From contig VZTI01000933.1 in the NCBI GenBank assembly GCA_013397865.1, forward strand, positions 2,135,046-2,199,045: 64,000 nucleotides of DNA. Reading direction: 5' to 3'. Below are positions 24,401 through 39,400 of this stretch, piece after piece. Both the position numbers and the translations under genes were made by a program. Within the stretch, counting starts at the first letter, position 1. Each line of letters opens with the position of its first letter. Source of the DNA: Struthidea cinerea. Lineage: Eukaryota > Chordata > Aves > Passeriformes > Corcoracidae. Under the pieces are notes generated by a model. It was not told the origin of the DNA and searched no databases. It saw nothing but the letters and a program-made list of their open reading frames with translations.

Positions 24401-27400
24401 GTCAGAATGAGTTACATGATTTAATTCCTCTTCTATCTATTGAGGGTAAAGTGGTCCTTACCTCACAGAAGTGCTGCAAGAGTCTTCCTGAGACAGGTGG
24501 TTGGGACTGAAAATCAGGTGTGTAGAGGAAAGAGAAAATTTGGATGAGCTGGCAACAGACTCAGGGGCTAGGTGATCCTGTTATGTGCCTTCACTTCCCT
24601 ATAAAGCGTGATATTTCTGGTTCTGTTGCTTGTCCTCATTTCCTATGGCTTCTATTTCTTCTACATTCTCTGTGTTTATTTCTTGTCCCTTACCATATGG
24701 TTATTTATATTGTGCTGCCTCTCTTACTGAAAAGTGAGGTAAAATTTTCAAGCCTTTGATTACTGTACCACTAAAGGGCAAAACTATAAAAGAACAGAAG
24801 TTTTCCAAGTTTTTTAATTTGTTTTCTGTACAAAAAAAACCCAAGGAGTGTATCAGTAGAGACATAAAACAATAAGGAAAATAAATCTATTTCACCACTG
24901 GTGGATATTTCCCCATTTTTTTCTGTAGATTTTTTTTAGCTATAAAAGGAAAAAATAAATTGTATTTTAAGCTTTTTTTTTAAACTCCCCGTGGTTCTAG
25001 TGATGGCAGACACTGTGTAAATCAGAAAGACTAATCCTTTCTTTTTATAGGTTCAGCAAGTACTGATATATTTCAGATTGTCCTTTTTGTCAGGACAGTT
25101 AACAAACAGAATTTAAATTCTAATTCCAACCTGTTTTAGCATTTGGTTTTGATTTCCAGGGTAAAAATGTAAAGTAATTATCTGGTTTGGAAGGATACAA
25201 AAATGTCTCCAAGTTTGATGATACATACAGGGTATTATGAATATTCATGTTTATTCTGTTATGACTGTAAGCACTTAAAAATACTGTTCACTCTTTTTAA
25301 TATCTGTTCCTGTATTAGTGGCCTATGTTGCAAGGGGCATGGTCAGAAGAATAATGTTTTACAATACATGAACAGTAGACTATTTTAAAGAAAAATATAC
25401 TCTGCCTTTCAAATTTGCATATTAATCTCCCTGTGGTTCTCTCTGCATAGGTAAGAGGGGAAGCTGTAGTGTCCTGAACCCCCATTTTTGTGATTCTTCC
25501 ATTGTGAAGGCAGAGTGGTGGTTTTGTGATGGAATTTTAATGGACACCTTATTGATGAGAATAATGGCAACAGAGAGAAGCGTTTGACTGCTGTTCCTTT
25601 TTCAGTTTTGTGGTGGGTCATAGCTAAAACTTCAAGAAGTCTTACAATTAAAACGGGCCGAAAAACCCATCCCACCCTGTCATGTTTATACATAGTTTTT
25701 GTTCTTTGGGATTACTTTGCAGACAAACATATGACCTTGGGAAATAATTTAAAAGAACTTGAAAGAGCAATGTCTGGAACAGGAAAAAATGACTCAGAAG
25801 AAAGAGGTGACCCGAATTTGTTCAGCATTGAGCAAGCCAAAGCAATCATTGATTATTTGGTTATCAGGTATTTATTTCTACACAATCTGTTCTTATTTCA
25901 GTAATCTAATGTAGCAGGGAAATGAATAATAAAATAACAGTAACAAGAACAACGTCATCAACCATTATTATTATCATTATTATTATTGCTACTACTACTA
26001 CTACTACTGTTACTAGTATTTTGCTATTATTTTACTGGGTATTTCCTACTGTGCCAACATACTGCATACACCAAACTTTAAATCATGAAAAAGAAGAGAG
26101 AATATGCAAGGAGCAGTAAAGGTATTGCCTCAGACGTCAAAGCCCAGAAAATAAATTTAGACTGGAAGTTTATCAAATTGTAAGGTTATGCTGAAAATAT
26201 TCCTTTTGGGTTTTGTTTTGAGTGATAAAAAAAACCAGAGTGGTGTAAGGACAATATTCTTGGTTTGCTTTAAAAAGCTATTTTTAGATTCCATCTGAAT
26301 AAAATTGTAGATCTTGTCTGTTACTCTAAGTATTTGTCTGGCCTTGACAGTTACAGTGGACTGAAGTGATTTAAAGTTTTGTACTTTACAGAATTAAGGT
26401 TATGATCATATAGGAGTCATAAATATATTGCATTTCAAAATTAGCGAAAGTCCAGTATGTACATGAAAAGGTTCTGTGACACGTCTCGGCTTTTAAACAG
26501 AGACACAGAAAGAGATGCAAACAGCAGCAAATTCATTATTTATTTGAGAAAAAATACTGAATCTGATAGCAACAGTCATGCCCCTGTATAAAGTTTTTAC
26601 TGTTTGTAACGTGTACACACCTTCTTCCACTGAAATGCCATGGTTAAGGCAGTGGCTGTACTCACATACCCCTGTATGCAGTACGTGATGGACAGAACGG
26701 TTCTCAAGCTGTTTAACTATCCGTGAATGTCAGGGGCAAGGAGAAGGAAAATTAAGAAGTTACTCCTGTAGTATATGCTCATCCACTGTACCGCAGCTAT
26801 AGCCCTTCAGCCTGTTTTCTGACCCAAATGGGGGCTAGAGGGGGGGGGGATTTGTGGCAGATGGGCATAAAAATTGAATAAGATCATGACTGATACATAC
26901 GTAGATTTGTTGGGAATTTTCTGATTGTTCTTTAGGAAAAGTTTAACAGAGCAAAGAGGAGGTTTTTAGAGTGTTTTCCTGAATGCAGAAAAATATTTCC
27001 TGTTGAAGAAAGGCAACAATACTAGGGTAGCTATTAGCCTTCCAGTTTAGAGTACTTGGACTCAGATGGGGATTCAAACCAGCACAGGCGATTTCTCTTG
27101 TGATTGGGCTGTAAAATTTGTCTCTTTCTCCTGCTCTCTGATTTTTTTCTTTTGTTTCTTTTTCATGGAAAATATAAAACACTTAAAAGTTCTTCCCATA
27201 AGAAATGGGAACATCTCTTTAAATCTCAAATTTCTGTAGTCAAGGCAAACCAATGTCCTGCCAAGTACTAGCCCTAAACTAAAAGGAAACTTGGCATTTG
27301 AGATGTCTCAACTCCTTTTACTTCTCCCTTCCTGTCTGTGTCTTTTGTATATTTATATGGAACAAATGTTCTTTCCAAATAGCATGTCTATAGCTCTTGT

Positions 27401-30400
27401 GTAAATTAGCCATTGAGAGATATCTTGTCCATGAAGTAATTCCTTCACAGTCGCAAGAATTTCGTCCAAGAGATTAGGTGCTCCATCCTACTACAACCGA
27501 AGTATTAGCTGGGCAGGAGTACAATGAAGCTGCAAAACTTTTGCAGCAGAATGGTATTTTGGCCACCAAATGTGTGGTTGTATGTCCAAAGTGCTCAGTT
27601 TATTACAGATGTGTGCTGTGGTGACATCATGGATGTACACACATACACTGAAATGTATCATGTGTGTCCAGTTTATGCAATCCATTCTTCCAGTCACTGG
27701 AATATGTTTTTCTAAATAAGAATGGAATTGGCACACTTAAATGGGTGTACTTTATAAACTCAGAAATAGGTTGAGTTTTATTGCAATTCAAATTAATGTA
27801 TTAGTTCAACATTTTTTCTTGTTTAATTTTAAATGATAGGCCTGTAGCTTTTTTTCTACTCAAGACAGTATGACATGTTGTAGTTCAGATCACATTTTTG
27901 CAGATGAGCTCTAAACCCACGGGATTTATAATGGAAACAGGGACAAATGCTTAACCACATTGGCGCAAACTGTGCAGCAACTATAATGACACCTTCAGGT
28001 TTGGTGGAAGGTGACAGTTATCATCTTTTTATCTTGTCTCCTTGGGCAAACACACATCAGCATAGCTCCTGACATTTTCTTTTCAGGAAGCGGTGGAGCT
28101 GGGGAAATATGTCATTGTTAATCACCTTCAGATTCTCGTATGACATCATAAGAGGGCCTATTCTTAACAATCTTACTTTCACAAGTAGAATTATTTCTGT
28201 GTAATTGCTAGAAACACTGGTATGGAATTTTTTAATTGTTCACAAAAAATAGAAACAAAAAAGGGTATTTTATATAATGCCTGATAGAAGAAAGAAAACT
28301 ACACTGTTTTTTCTAAATAAATGCTGATGTCTAATTTATGTGATTTGATTTAAAGAGCATTAAATGGGGGAATTCTTTCCTTCATACAGGATTAGGGGTG
28401 CCAGGTTGAACAGAGCTCTGTTTAAAAATAAAGACATAAAATTCAGAAATGCCAAAAATAATTACTTATATTTTTGGGTATATATTTTAAGTTATATGTA
28501 CCTGTAACATAGTCCATAAAGAATATCATAACACATTTGGAGGGAAAGGGGAAAAGACCTGATTTTTAGGTGCTTTTAATCTGGCTTCCTTCCAAAGCAG
28601 TAGGATAAGTAAGAGAGCAAATTTGAAATATTAATTTCTGCCAATCTGATTGGAAGGATATATGTCTTATTTCTTGCATGTCTGTGATGTTCATAAAATA
28701 TTTTTTGTCTTTTTTCAAATAATTCCTGTTAGAATTTTAGCAAACTACGGGTGTGTATGAAACAGGACACGTATTTCCATAAATCAGTGTGAGTCATTTC
28801 CAGGTTAAGTCTTGAACTCTCTTTAAACATAATTTCTGTGTCTCCACTGAAACATGTCAGGAATTCTTTGGTGAAGTGCTGCAATAAAATGTACTTAAAT
28901 CAAATTGCAAATACTATAAGAACTTATTTAATTGCCTGTGTGCTTGGGGTTTGGAGGAAGGCAGCCTCTAGCTGATGGCAGCCAGACTTCTTACATGGGC
29001 CTTGCAGGTACCAAGCCAAAGGTATTGCTGAGGCAGCTGATGGGTCTCCCAAGAGAAGAACCCGTGTCCTCTCCCTAGCCAGAAAGCACAGGAACCAGTT
29101 ACAGGTGTTCCCTGCAAATATTGCTGTACCTCTCATGGATAGAGTGGGCAGGACTGCGATAAATTCTTGGAATCATTCTTCAACCTGGACTTGCTATGGA
29201 ATCACAGAGCAGTGTTTTAAATCATGTCAAAATGACGTGACAGAAGCCAGGAGTTCTGTATGATGATTGTAAGAGAAGAACTAATTGCAACAGATGGACT
29301 GTGACAAACAAAACTTTTGATTAAACAAATGCCATATCATTGATCATTAGAAAAGGAAACAAAGAAAATTATTTAAAACTTGTGAAATGGAAAGCCATAC
29401 GTGTTCTAAGGAAGATAAATATTTTAGGCCATTGACAAAGTCTATTTAAAGTTACTTTTGTTGTAATACACAAAACTGCTTTGTGTCAATCTAGTTTTTT
29501 TAGTTTTTCTTTGAGGAAATAATACACTGATTTTTCAAAGTGACCTTGAGAGAATAAGTGCTTCTATTCTTTATTGTTTTGGTGTTCCAAGATCAAACTT
29601 TCTCCCTGTACTGGCAGCCCATCCCAGAATCTGAAAGCTGATTTGGCTTTGTTTCCTTCTTGTCCGCTATTGCTGATATTAAAGGCATAAGTATCCTGGT
29701 GATAAGTGTTTCAGGAATTACTTTTTTCAGAGTAGAACTTTGTCTTCTCAGAGTTCAATTTCATAAGGGCTAAGTGGATGTATTTTTAAGTATCACGCTG
29801 TATTTTCTACAGCCATCTGATAATAAATCCTGCAAACTAAATATGCTGCGTGTTGTGTCTGAGGTTAAACAACTGTTTCTTTTTAAAATTTGAACTGTTA
29901 CCATGCTGGAGGTTAACTCTTAGTTTAACAAAACTTGTAATGTTGTTACCTTTCCAAAAACTTCCAGCTGTAATAGTCTATATTACCTTGTTTTTCAGCT
30001 TATTTAAACATTATAAAGAATATGAATACCTCTTCCATGGTCGTAGAGAAGAACCTGTGATAAGTAATGAGGTGAGTCATTTATATGGATGGAACTCATT
30101 ATGCAGAGTTACTTAACAAGTGCACCATGGCATATGTTTTATATTGCTCAAAGCAACTTCATGTCAACGTCCCTGCATTACTAACGTAAAATGGCTGATT
30201 AAAGAGCGCAAGTTAAGATGTTTTGATCCTTGTATTCAAAATTAATTTGGGATTTCAAAAAAGTGTAAATGCATTGCTTGGTTAAGCTGTTAGTTGTGTT
30301 AAATCAGGAACACTTGTGTAGGTATTTGTAAGTTGATGCATGTAATTTGAATTAGCAACGCGTGAGTCTGATGCTGCTTTAAAATCAGCAATCAAAATCA

Positions 30401-33400
30401 GAAAAGGTGGTGGGCCAAGCCTAGTCTGACCAGAGCCATAATAGAGATGTATGCATGAGCATGTACAGAGTTTTGTTTCTACTGTAGCCACCAAGAGTTA
30501 ATTATACTGGCTGTAAAGAAACAAGGGAGCTAAAAACTGAGCATTTTGAAAGAATTCAGTTAATAATAGTGAGTTGGCTTCATGGTGAACTTTGTCATGT
30601 GTTCTAACTTACATGTGAAAAAATACATAGGAAAATGTGTGGATGCAGGATGTGGCCTTTAATCGAATGGACAGGTTCAGTTAATCAAATAAACCTTCCT
30701 TTAGCTTGACTGCGCCTTTCGAGGCTATATGTTATAATACATTAAAAAATATTTGCATTTTAAATTTGTATTAGGAGCCAACTGGTTGCCCAGAGAGGCG
30801 CAGTAGTGTAATTTTTTGGATGGTACTTATATTTTAGCTTATCAGTACACAGTGAAGTTAAAATTAATGCATTGGAAAAATTCCTTTACACTTTCAGCTG
30901 GTATTTTGACTCTGATGATGTGGGATAATTGCTTTCCATGTTGCTTTTAAGTAGCCATATTATAAAAAAGGACTTTTCTTGACGTGGATGAAATACTTGG
31001 AAATAATTCTCATCATTTACAAGGTGGGTTAAAATTCCAGCCATGATGAAATTGGTGACAAAACTGTCAATACAAAGGTAGAGCAGAACTTCAGCATTAC
31101 TGTGTTAGGGTCGGGTTTTTATATTAGGTAATTAGATCAATGGATGGTTAGCACTTCTTAATTGGTAAAATCGATTTTAATGAGGCTTTGATTAAGTGAT
31201 TCTTGTGTAAATTTGGGTCATGAATCTTACAAGGTTTTAGACCAGCTTAAAAGAAATGCCTCTATGTTTCCTGAAGATCCATTTCTGGGTGGGTGAGATC
31301 AGCATGCACTGTCCCAGCTGCAGGACAGGTTGCCCTGGGCAGGCTCTGCTGGGGAGCACCATCTCTGCTGAGGGTACCAGCACCTCTGGGCAATGGCAGA
31401 AATGGATTTCAGGGAATGACTTCAGTGATGATCCATCCAAGCAACAAGTGCCATGTGCAGCTACAACTGTCACAAAACCCTGATTGACAATCTTTAACTG
31501 TAACTCCTTTACGGCCCTTTCTTACCTATGGCACCACTTCACTTTAATCCATCTGTTTTGTATTCTGAGCTCCATGGCAGAGAGCTTTTAATTTGTCCAA
31601 CTACACTCCAATACCCAAGAAAATCAATACTTATATTCTGTTAGAGTTTATTTTGATAGGGTGATGCATTGTTCTTCAATAAGTAAAAGTTTAGGGCATT
31701 GAAGCTGCACATACAAATTTATGGCATTATTTGCACTTGCTTTGTGTGTTAAAATGTGATGAGAGGTGAACCCAGGGTAGACTTCAAATTCTTTTGCAGC
31801 AACTTTGTTGTTTTTAGAAATTCTTATGCATAAAGGAAATCATTACTTCTATTTTGCAGTCCCATATATGAACAGAGTTTTGGGGGCTGCCATGGTTTGG
31901 TGTGTGTGACTGTGGCAGGAGCACACCTGGGGTTGCCTGCTCCACAGTGTGTCTGCTCAGGGAACAGGAGATCGACTGGGAAATCCATGTGCTGAAAGTA
32001 GATAGTAAATCTGTGCTGAAAGTTTGGCTGCTGTCCTGTTATGTAGACCAATGTCTCACTGACAAAAAAAAAAAAAAGCCACTGCAGACACACCACAGCC
32101 CAGAGCTGGATGTGATCCTGACTCTAAGCTGAGTGCAACTAATGTCTAGAAAGTTTTCCTTTAGCTCCAGCAATAAAAGCCTGTTCTTTTGGAACAGGAC
32201 ACTGTAAATTGTAATGGCCAGATTTGCCCAAATAACAAGAACCACGGTGTTCCAAGAGCTTAATTACAGCATTATCTCCTTTTGCAAATGAACGCTTCGA
32301 GATGAGTCAGTGAAATGACTTGCTTCAACAGAATTGATTTGCTTCCACTGAAATGGCTTTAGCTCAGGGAGTATGTGTGCCGAAAGAATTACCTACTGAA
32401 TAAAAGCCCAAAAGCCTCAGGAGAAGAGCTGCTTCTTTAAAAGAGATGCAGCTACAACAAATAAAAGCTGTACTCAGTGTTGTAATGGATATCCTTTCAG
32501 GGAAACCACAGTGTGTGTTTTCCAGAGAAATCTTATAGCGATGGGTTGTAAAGTCATTGGAATTTTTTTTTCTCTAGCGCAGGCAATTATACAGTGTTCT
32601 CAATCAAGTTTCCTTTTTGATCTTTCACTGCAGTTATTTCCAAATGACCCTGTCATTTCCTGTGTAGAATAAAATCAGACAAGAAAAGGGAAATGACTCA
32701 AAACTCAGATTATGCATACAATATTTGTGGCCGTGCCACTTAACAAAATCTAAGTTATTTAAATGTAGCGCATAATTAGGGGAGCTTCGCAGTCTGATTA
32801 ATATTCTGCATTTGATGCAGCTAGCATAATAAAGCCACCTCTGTAAAACACAGACAGTGTTCTAGTCTTAAAAAAAAGGTAACAAATGCCAGGCTAATTT
32901 AAATATTTTTTTTTTTGCATTGGCTAAAGCCTTTAAACCCCAAACTGCCTGAGGTGATCATATTGCCTAGGAAAAAAAAAGGTTAAAACAGAAAGACATG
33001 AATGCTTGGTTAGATGATAAAACACACATCAGACTTCTAACCTACTTTGACAGTATTTAAAATTTAAAACTTGCCTTTCCAGCTATCAAATCCCTTACTT
33101 CTCCTTCATTCCAGATCTACAAAGACCTATATATTATGTATGCATGAATACCTGTTAGAAAACATGACGGTACCAGGAATTGCTGAGAAGTGTTAAGATT
33201 GCCAAGTAAATTCATTGCCTTTTTTTCCTGTTACTATTATGAGCAGTTCCCCCCATTTAGAATGATTACAGAAGAAGCTGTGCTTTAGCTGTTCTGTGGC
33301 TATGATCCAAAATAAAATGCAAGTAGTGCTACCATAGCAGGGTTCTTCAGGAATATTGCTGTTAAAGATACTGGTTTTTTCCTTCTGCCTGTTCTGGACA

Positions 33401-36400
33401 TTTTGCTCTCTAGATGTGATTTAATACACCTATATTAGCCTGCAATTTCAAGGAAAGCAAAAGGAGTTCAGACTAAATCTTGATGTGCAGGGATTCAATG
33501 GAGTAATTCCTATTAACACATGTCAGATCTTATAACAAAGGTTTAAATTGTTAATACATGAATTGTGTAGAAGTTTTTATTCTTTTCTATTTCTATGTTC
33601 AGTTAATTTATTTTGCTTTGATAGGATGATATATTACGACATATCTTGCAATTTTTTTTTCTCGCATTTACAAATTGCACCTTATACTGCAGTTCATGTT
33701 TTTTGCTGCTCTCTGTTGTGTATTTTTGGATGGTATGAGGCTAAGGTCTTTTGGGATTATGTCTGCTTTGAAACATTTCCTAATAAAAATAATGTGGTTG
33801 GTAAATCTAGTTTTATTCCTAGTTGCTTTAGCCAGCCTGATGGAGTAATCTGCTATTTTATGGCCCAGATGACTAGCTAAGTTTGACTTCTTGAAATAGT
33901 AGTGTACAATGTAATTTTCTTTAGAGATGTCATAGTGGGTCAGGTTGCAATAAAAATATCGAAGATTAAATTTAATGGCAGTGCAGATTCAGTATTATAG
34001 CAGTCACTAGATATCATCCTCTGTACTTAGAGTTCCAAAACAGTTTCCATTAATGCTTTCTTTCCATGTACTCCTTACTTTCTGAAGCATTAAGCTTTTG
34101 GACTGTGTCTGGTCCTTATCCAATTGTGGGTTGGGTTGGGGTTTTTTTTTTTTAAGTTTGAACAAAATCCCTTCTGTGTTTGAATTTAAGGAGGTGGATA
34201 GGAAGAATATGCTTTCTGAAAGCTAATAAAGCTTTTTCTTTCTTCTGATGGCAAAAGCCCTAAAGTCTGGGACTTGACTTTGGTATGTAATCCTCATTAG
34301 GTGTTGCATATTTAGATTGGTTAATCAATCATTGTTTAAACAAATTTGCTCAATGATTTCTTGAGAACTGCATTTTAGAGATGTATGAAACCAGAACATT
34401 TCCACAAGCTTATCAGTTCACACTACAGAAACTCATTCCCCAGCTAATGGAGTGCTTTTCAAAGCCTGGAGGTTTCAGATATTTGTAGTGCCTAAAAACC
34501 AGTGAGTTGATTTTTTGTAGCTTTGTTTTCTAAATATCACCATGGCAAAGACATCAAGAAGAGCATAGGACTGGAAGTGATGTCTTCAATTGTCAGCTCT
34601 CATGCTGCTTTCTCCTAGGGAAACATTCATAATCCTCTTCAGAAACCTGTCAAACTCCAGTTTAAAAAGTTCACTTTTTTTTGTCTTTGCTCTTTCAGTT
34701 AAGAAGTGCCCTGGTGCCTGGTTTCTGTAATTGTTATAAAACCTCAATTTCTGGTCTGAGTGTATTCATGACAAGCTTATGTGCATTTGTCCTTGTGCCA
34801 ATTTGTGCCAGTATTGACCTTTAGCTCTTGTTCCATCCCCAGTGTTTATTTTTCTAGTGTATAAAGAGACAGCAATCTTATTGTCAGCCTTCATTCGGCT
34901 AGACCAGAAAATCCAGCCTCCTCTAATCTTTGCTTTCAAGGTACACTTTGATACACGTGTTCTTACATCCATACCAGCCTCTTGTCATCCTGTTGGCCTT
35001 CTTCTATAATTGTTCCACTTTAAATCAGTTTTGTTAGAACGTAAGTGACCAAACTGACATAATATTGTTGCTGAGATGAAAGCAAGGCCTTGTAAAATAT
35101 CAATAGTGCTTTCTTTTCCTCTGCTGGGAATAGCCTACATGATAGGTAGGTCCTAGAAGCACATTTCATACCTGTATCATGTGGCTGTCTCATCGTACAT
35201 CTGCTATTCTGGTTCTCCTTTGTTATTGGATTTTCCAGCTGAGGTACTCCCAGTGCACTGTAGGTTTAAAAAAAAATACGTCCCCACAATGTCACCTCCC
35301 AATTTGTCATTGAATACAAGAGTGAATAGTCTTCAAGGCCATTCAGTCCCATCTGTGTGGTATTCCTGCCCACTCATGAATTGATCATGTCTCTCACATT
35401 GCTTTTGTCTAGAATATTATTTATTTAATAAACTGTGAAATTAGTCTGGCATTGTGTATCTTTGATAAACTGATGTTGTGCTACATTCCATTTCTCTTTC
35501 ATTTCCATGTTCTTATTTATTTTGTTCCTTCAAAACATGTCCCTCAAGCCTTTACTGCTATGAAGATCAAAACTACAGCTTCAGGAGTAGGTTCATTATT
35601 TTCCGATTATGGATGTTTAAAACTGGTACTTGGTCTTTTGATGTCTGAGGGGAAATTTTTGATGTCCGTTACAGAAGTGCGTCGTACCCAAGTCCGGATT
35701 ACTGAAGTAAGCAGCTGGAGAGCCAGTGGGTTTTGGGACAAAATTCACAGATATCCAGCCCTTTGATCTTGAGGCTTGCTATGGCTGTAACCAGAGATCT
35801 TGAAGGACTTGTGATTAGTCTGAATGAAAAGTGGGGTCTGTTGGAATTATATGCAGTGTTACTTCAAATATTGAAGCATCTCTTGCCTAGTAGAAACAAC
35901 CTTTGTTTTCCAAAGATAGTGTTGGTATACTCATGTGTCAGTAGGGGAGATACACTGACCTTTCCAGTTACATTTCCATGTAGGTCACATGCTGATGGTC
36001 TTCTACAACAGTTTTAACATTCCTGAGTTTTGGTAGCTGAACTGCTCTGCCCTGAAAGCTGGTGAGAGCTCCAGAGAGCTGATGGAATTCGTAAGCCAGT
36101 GCTGAGTACTTTTACAATGCTTTAGAGAATGATTAACAAAACGTTTTTTAAATTATTTCCTTAGGAAACATCAAATACAAAACAAGCCTGCTTTTTAACT
36201 CAGTAACGTGCGTGAAGTCACGGAAGAAAAGAATTCAGGCAGGACAAATGCCAAATAGCTGACATAGGCTGTGCCTTCAGTGGGCTGAGCACCATGGTTC
36301 TGGCCCAGCCAGCGTTTCAACAAGCACCTCTTTTTGACAAATTGGGGACTTTAATTTCAATGGACCTATTCACATACACAGAATTAAACTGAGAAGTGAC

Positions 36401-39400
36401 TGGGGTCACATTGTTCAGCACCCTGGAGGATAAAAAGCTAAACATACTAGAGAAAAAAAAAAAAAATGAGGCTCATGATCACTTTTTAGTTCAGTTGTAC
36501 AGTTGACAAAGCATCACAGTTTTTGACTGTATGATGTTAGAGAGAGGGGAAAAAAACTTGAATTCTTGGCAGGAAAACATTTCTGGAACTATGCAGGAAT
36601 TAATATATACACAGATGTGCTCTATGAGTTTTTTAATTATTTATTTAGAAAGTGGCTTGATTTCCATATGTGTGTGTTTGTGTGTATGTAAACACACATA
36701 GTTGTGATAAGAGCAGTAATGGCTTGTTTATTTGCTGGAATGCAGGTCATCTAGGAATTGTAGGCTTTGACTGGGAGGATAGTCAGTACATTAATGGCAG
36801 CCTGTTTCTGCCATTCATCAGAATGTTCTACAATCCAAATGATTAAGTGCTCTATCAGAAGACTACAGCACATGTTTAAAAATGGTTATCAATCAAGATG
36901 TAAATTTTAATAGAAGACATTGAGACTGGCAGAAATTTATTGACTTGGAGAAATTTTAAAGTGGTTAAGCAAAGTAACTGAAGGCAGACTATTAGGATAT
37001 GAATTTTGTTTTACTTTTCTGGTATTCCAGAATAGCTCACTCTGTTTGTGCCCTTTGGGAATTCTACTTGTTTTACTTGACCAGCATAAAAGAAAGTACT
37101 TGGAGCTGAACAAAGATCAGTAATTTTGTTTCATAGGAGAATCTGAGATTTTTGCAGTTTGATTTAATTCCAGTTTAAAACAAAAAAATAAACACTTAAC
37201 AGAATTGCTATTCTTACATGTCTGTGTTTAAACTCCCTGACACCAAAGCAGTGCTCTTAAAGATCATTTCAGAGCCCCAGCTCCATCCTGGTGCCAGACA
37301 GTGTAGTTGGCTCTGCTGGAGCAAGGCCCACATGATCTAGGGGTCCGTGGTGTGCCCTCAACTTTCCATAGGGTGTGTTGCTGGGGAGACAGGAATCTAG
37401 GAAACAGGGTTCTGTATCAGCCAGTGTCACAAGCCATTGGTAGGGCTTTGTACGTAAGCTGGTGAGAGCCAGGTAGGCTGCCGCTGGCATGTTGGCAGAA
37501 GGTTATTTGCACAATAACTCATTTTTAGGAAGTTCAAAGAACATAACTTGAAAGGAATCTGCCAAAAAAAAAAAAANNNNNNNNNNNNNNNNNNNNNNNN
37601 NNNNNNNNNNNNNNNNNNNNNNNNNNNNNNNNNNNNNNNCAGAAAAAAAAACTAGAGACATTTTATTTTGAGCCCAATGCATTATGTCTGCTGCAGAACA
37701 ATGCTATTTTCGGTGTGAAAGTCTTCCATGTAATGTAGCAGGGATCAAGCAGTTATTCAAGAAGGTGCCACATTTCATTTATATTTTGCTGGTTCAAATT
37801 TAGCTGCCTTTTTTTAAAGTTGTTTGCCAGCAGGTACCATTTTTGTGCCTGCTTGTACAGTGTGAGTTACTGGAGACTGGTTTTCCAGAGCAATTGCCCT
37901 ATTTCCAAAATTTCCTGCATAATTTTTGGTAATTGGCAGACAGAGATCCATGACCTTATACTACAATGGACAACTATTTTGTACCCATTACCTTTATCTG
38001 CAGCTTTTCATCATCTTGAAGATTAAATTGTATTCATAAAAGTATCTGTGGAATGGGCAAGTGATGTGATATTTCATGGGAATGTATCCCCACGGGTGAA
38101 TATTTATGTATCAAATTCATACATCTTGTGACCTTATGTTATGAATAACATGTTGACCTTATTCATATAAATAAATAGCATGACATTTCTTTACCATGAT
38201 GATTTATAATCGATATACATTTTAATAAATTTTCATCTGTTTAGTTGATGTTATGAGGACAAATGTAATCCAAGTCTAAATAACAGACAAGTTTTGCAAT
38301 CCTTGAAAGTTCCTTTTTAAAATGCACCAGAAAGTTTGTATGTCTTCTGATTTCATCTTGAATTTTACGACTTGTCATCAGATACAACATAAAGTATTTT
38401 TACTGAACACTGAATCTGATGTATTTAAATATTTAATTCATAAAACATTATTTTGATTTCCTATGAATATGCTAAGCTCAGCAAAATGTGGTGTTGCTCA
38501 TTAGAAAGCTGAGTTTTATAGGATGTCTGGTTGGTATGTGAGGTAACTTATATTGCTGCTTGGGTTTACATTTATTAAACCTTAGCTGGGAAAATTGTTT
38601 AAATTTCAAAGAAAAGATAATAAATGAAATGAGGGCATCGAATATTAATGTGAACTGTGCCTTTATTTTGTTAAAGCATTCAAAGTTAAATAGTGGTGGT
38701 CTGTTAACAATCTAGGGCTATTTGGCAAGTCTCTAAACTTACTCAATAATCAAAACATAAAAGGACAATGGAAACTTTTCACAATAAAAGAAAAAGGAGT
38801 TGAGTACAGAAACCAAACAAATTATTCTCTGCTTTTTCTTGGTAAGGAGGTGAACTTTATAGGAAGGGCAGCAAGCTCTGAGTTAGGGTTGCCTTTTCCT
38901 GCCTTTGTTATAAATTACATCTGTCTGTGAAGAATCCTCTCCAGTTACTTCGTGGTTCATGGCTACGGGGGAGGCGTGCGTGTCTATCTGGAATGGGGCA
39001 GAGAGAGACAGATTGTGGGGGAGCCTTTTCATTTTACTGGTTTGTTTTTCACTTAGGAAATGGCAATTCTAGGCATTAATTTGCCTTGCTTACTAAATAT
39101 ACAGATGGATAAAATTCCTAAGAATCCAGCTGTGTAAATAGAATATTAACAAAACAACTGTTTTCTTCAGCATTTGTGTTATTTGTTCTTTGTAGCTTGC
39201 TAGACTTTTGGAAGACTTCAACACCGTTTAGGTTCAGTGTAATCATTCAAAATGTTTTTATTAGGGCTTAAATGAGGAAAACATTTGGCAAAGGGATGGA
39301 GTTTATCCAAAGCATAATGTTTGATTCTTTCACGAGAGTCTGAATACACTGCAACAATATTGTAAGGCACCAGAAAAATGGGAATAAGCTGCCAAATGGT

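Noticed and set aside
24405..24480. Text resembling the 3' part of a MIR-type SINE
   Set aside because: A single weak similarity around CCTTACCTCACAG; could be chance.
36667..36700. Palindrome of TATGTGTGTGTTT with AAACACACATA
   Set aside because: Explained by an alternating GT/CA simple-sequence tract rather than a designed hairpin.
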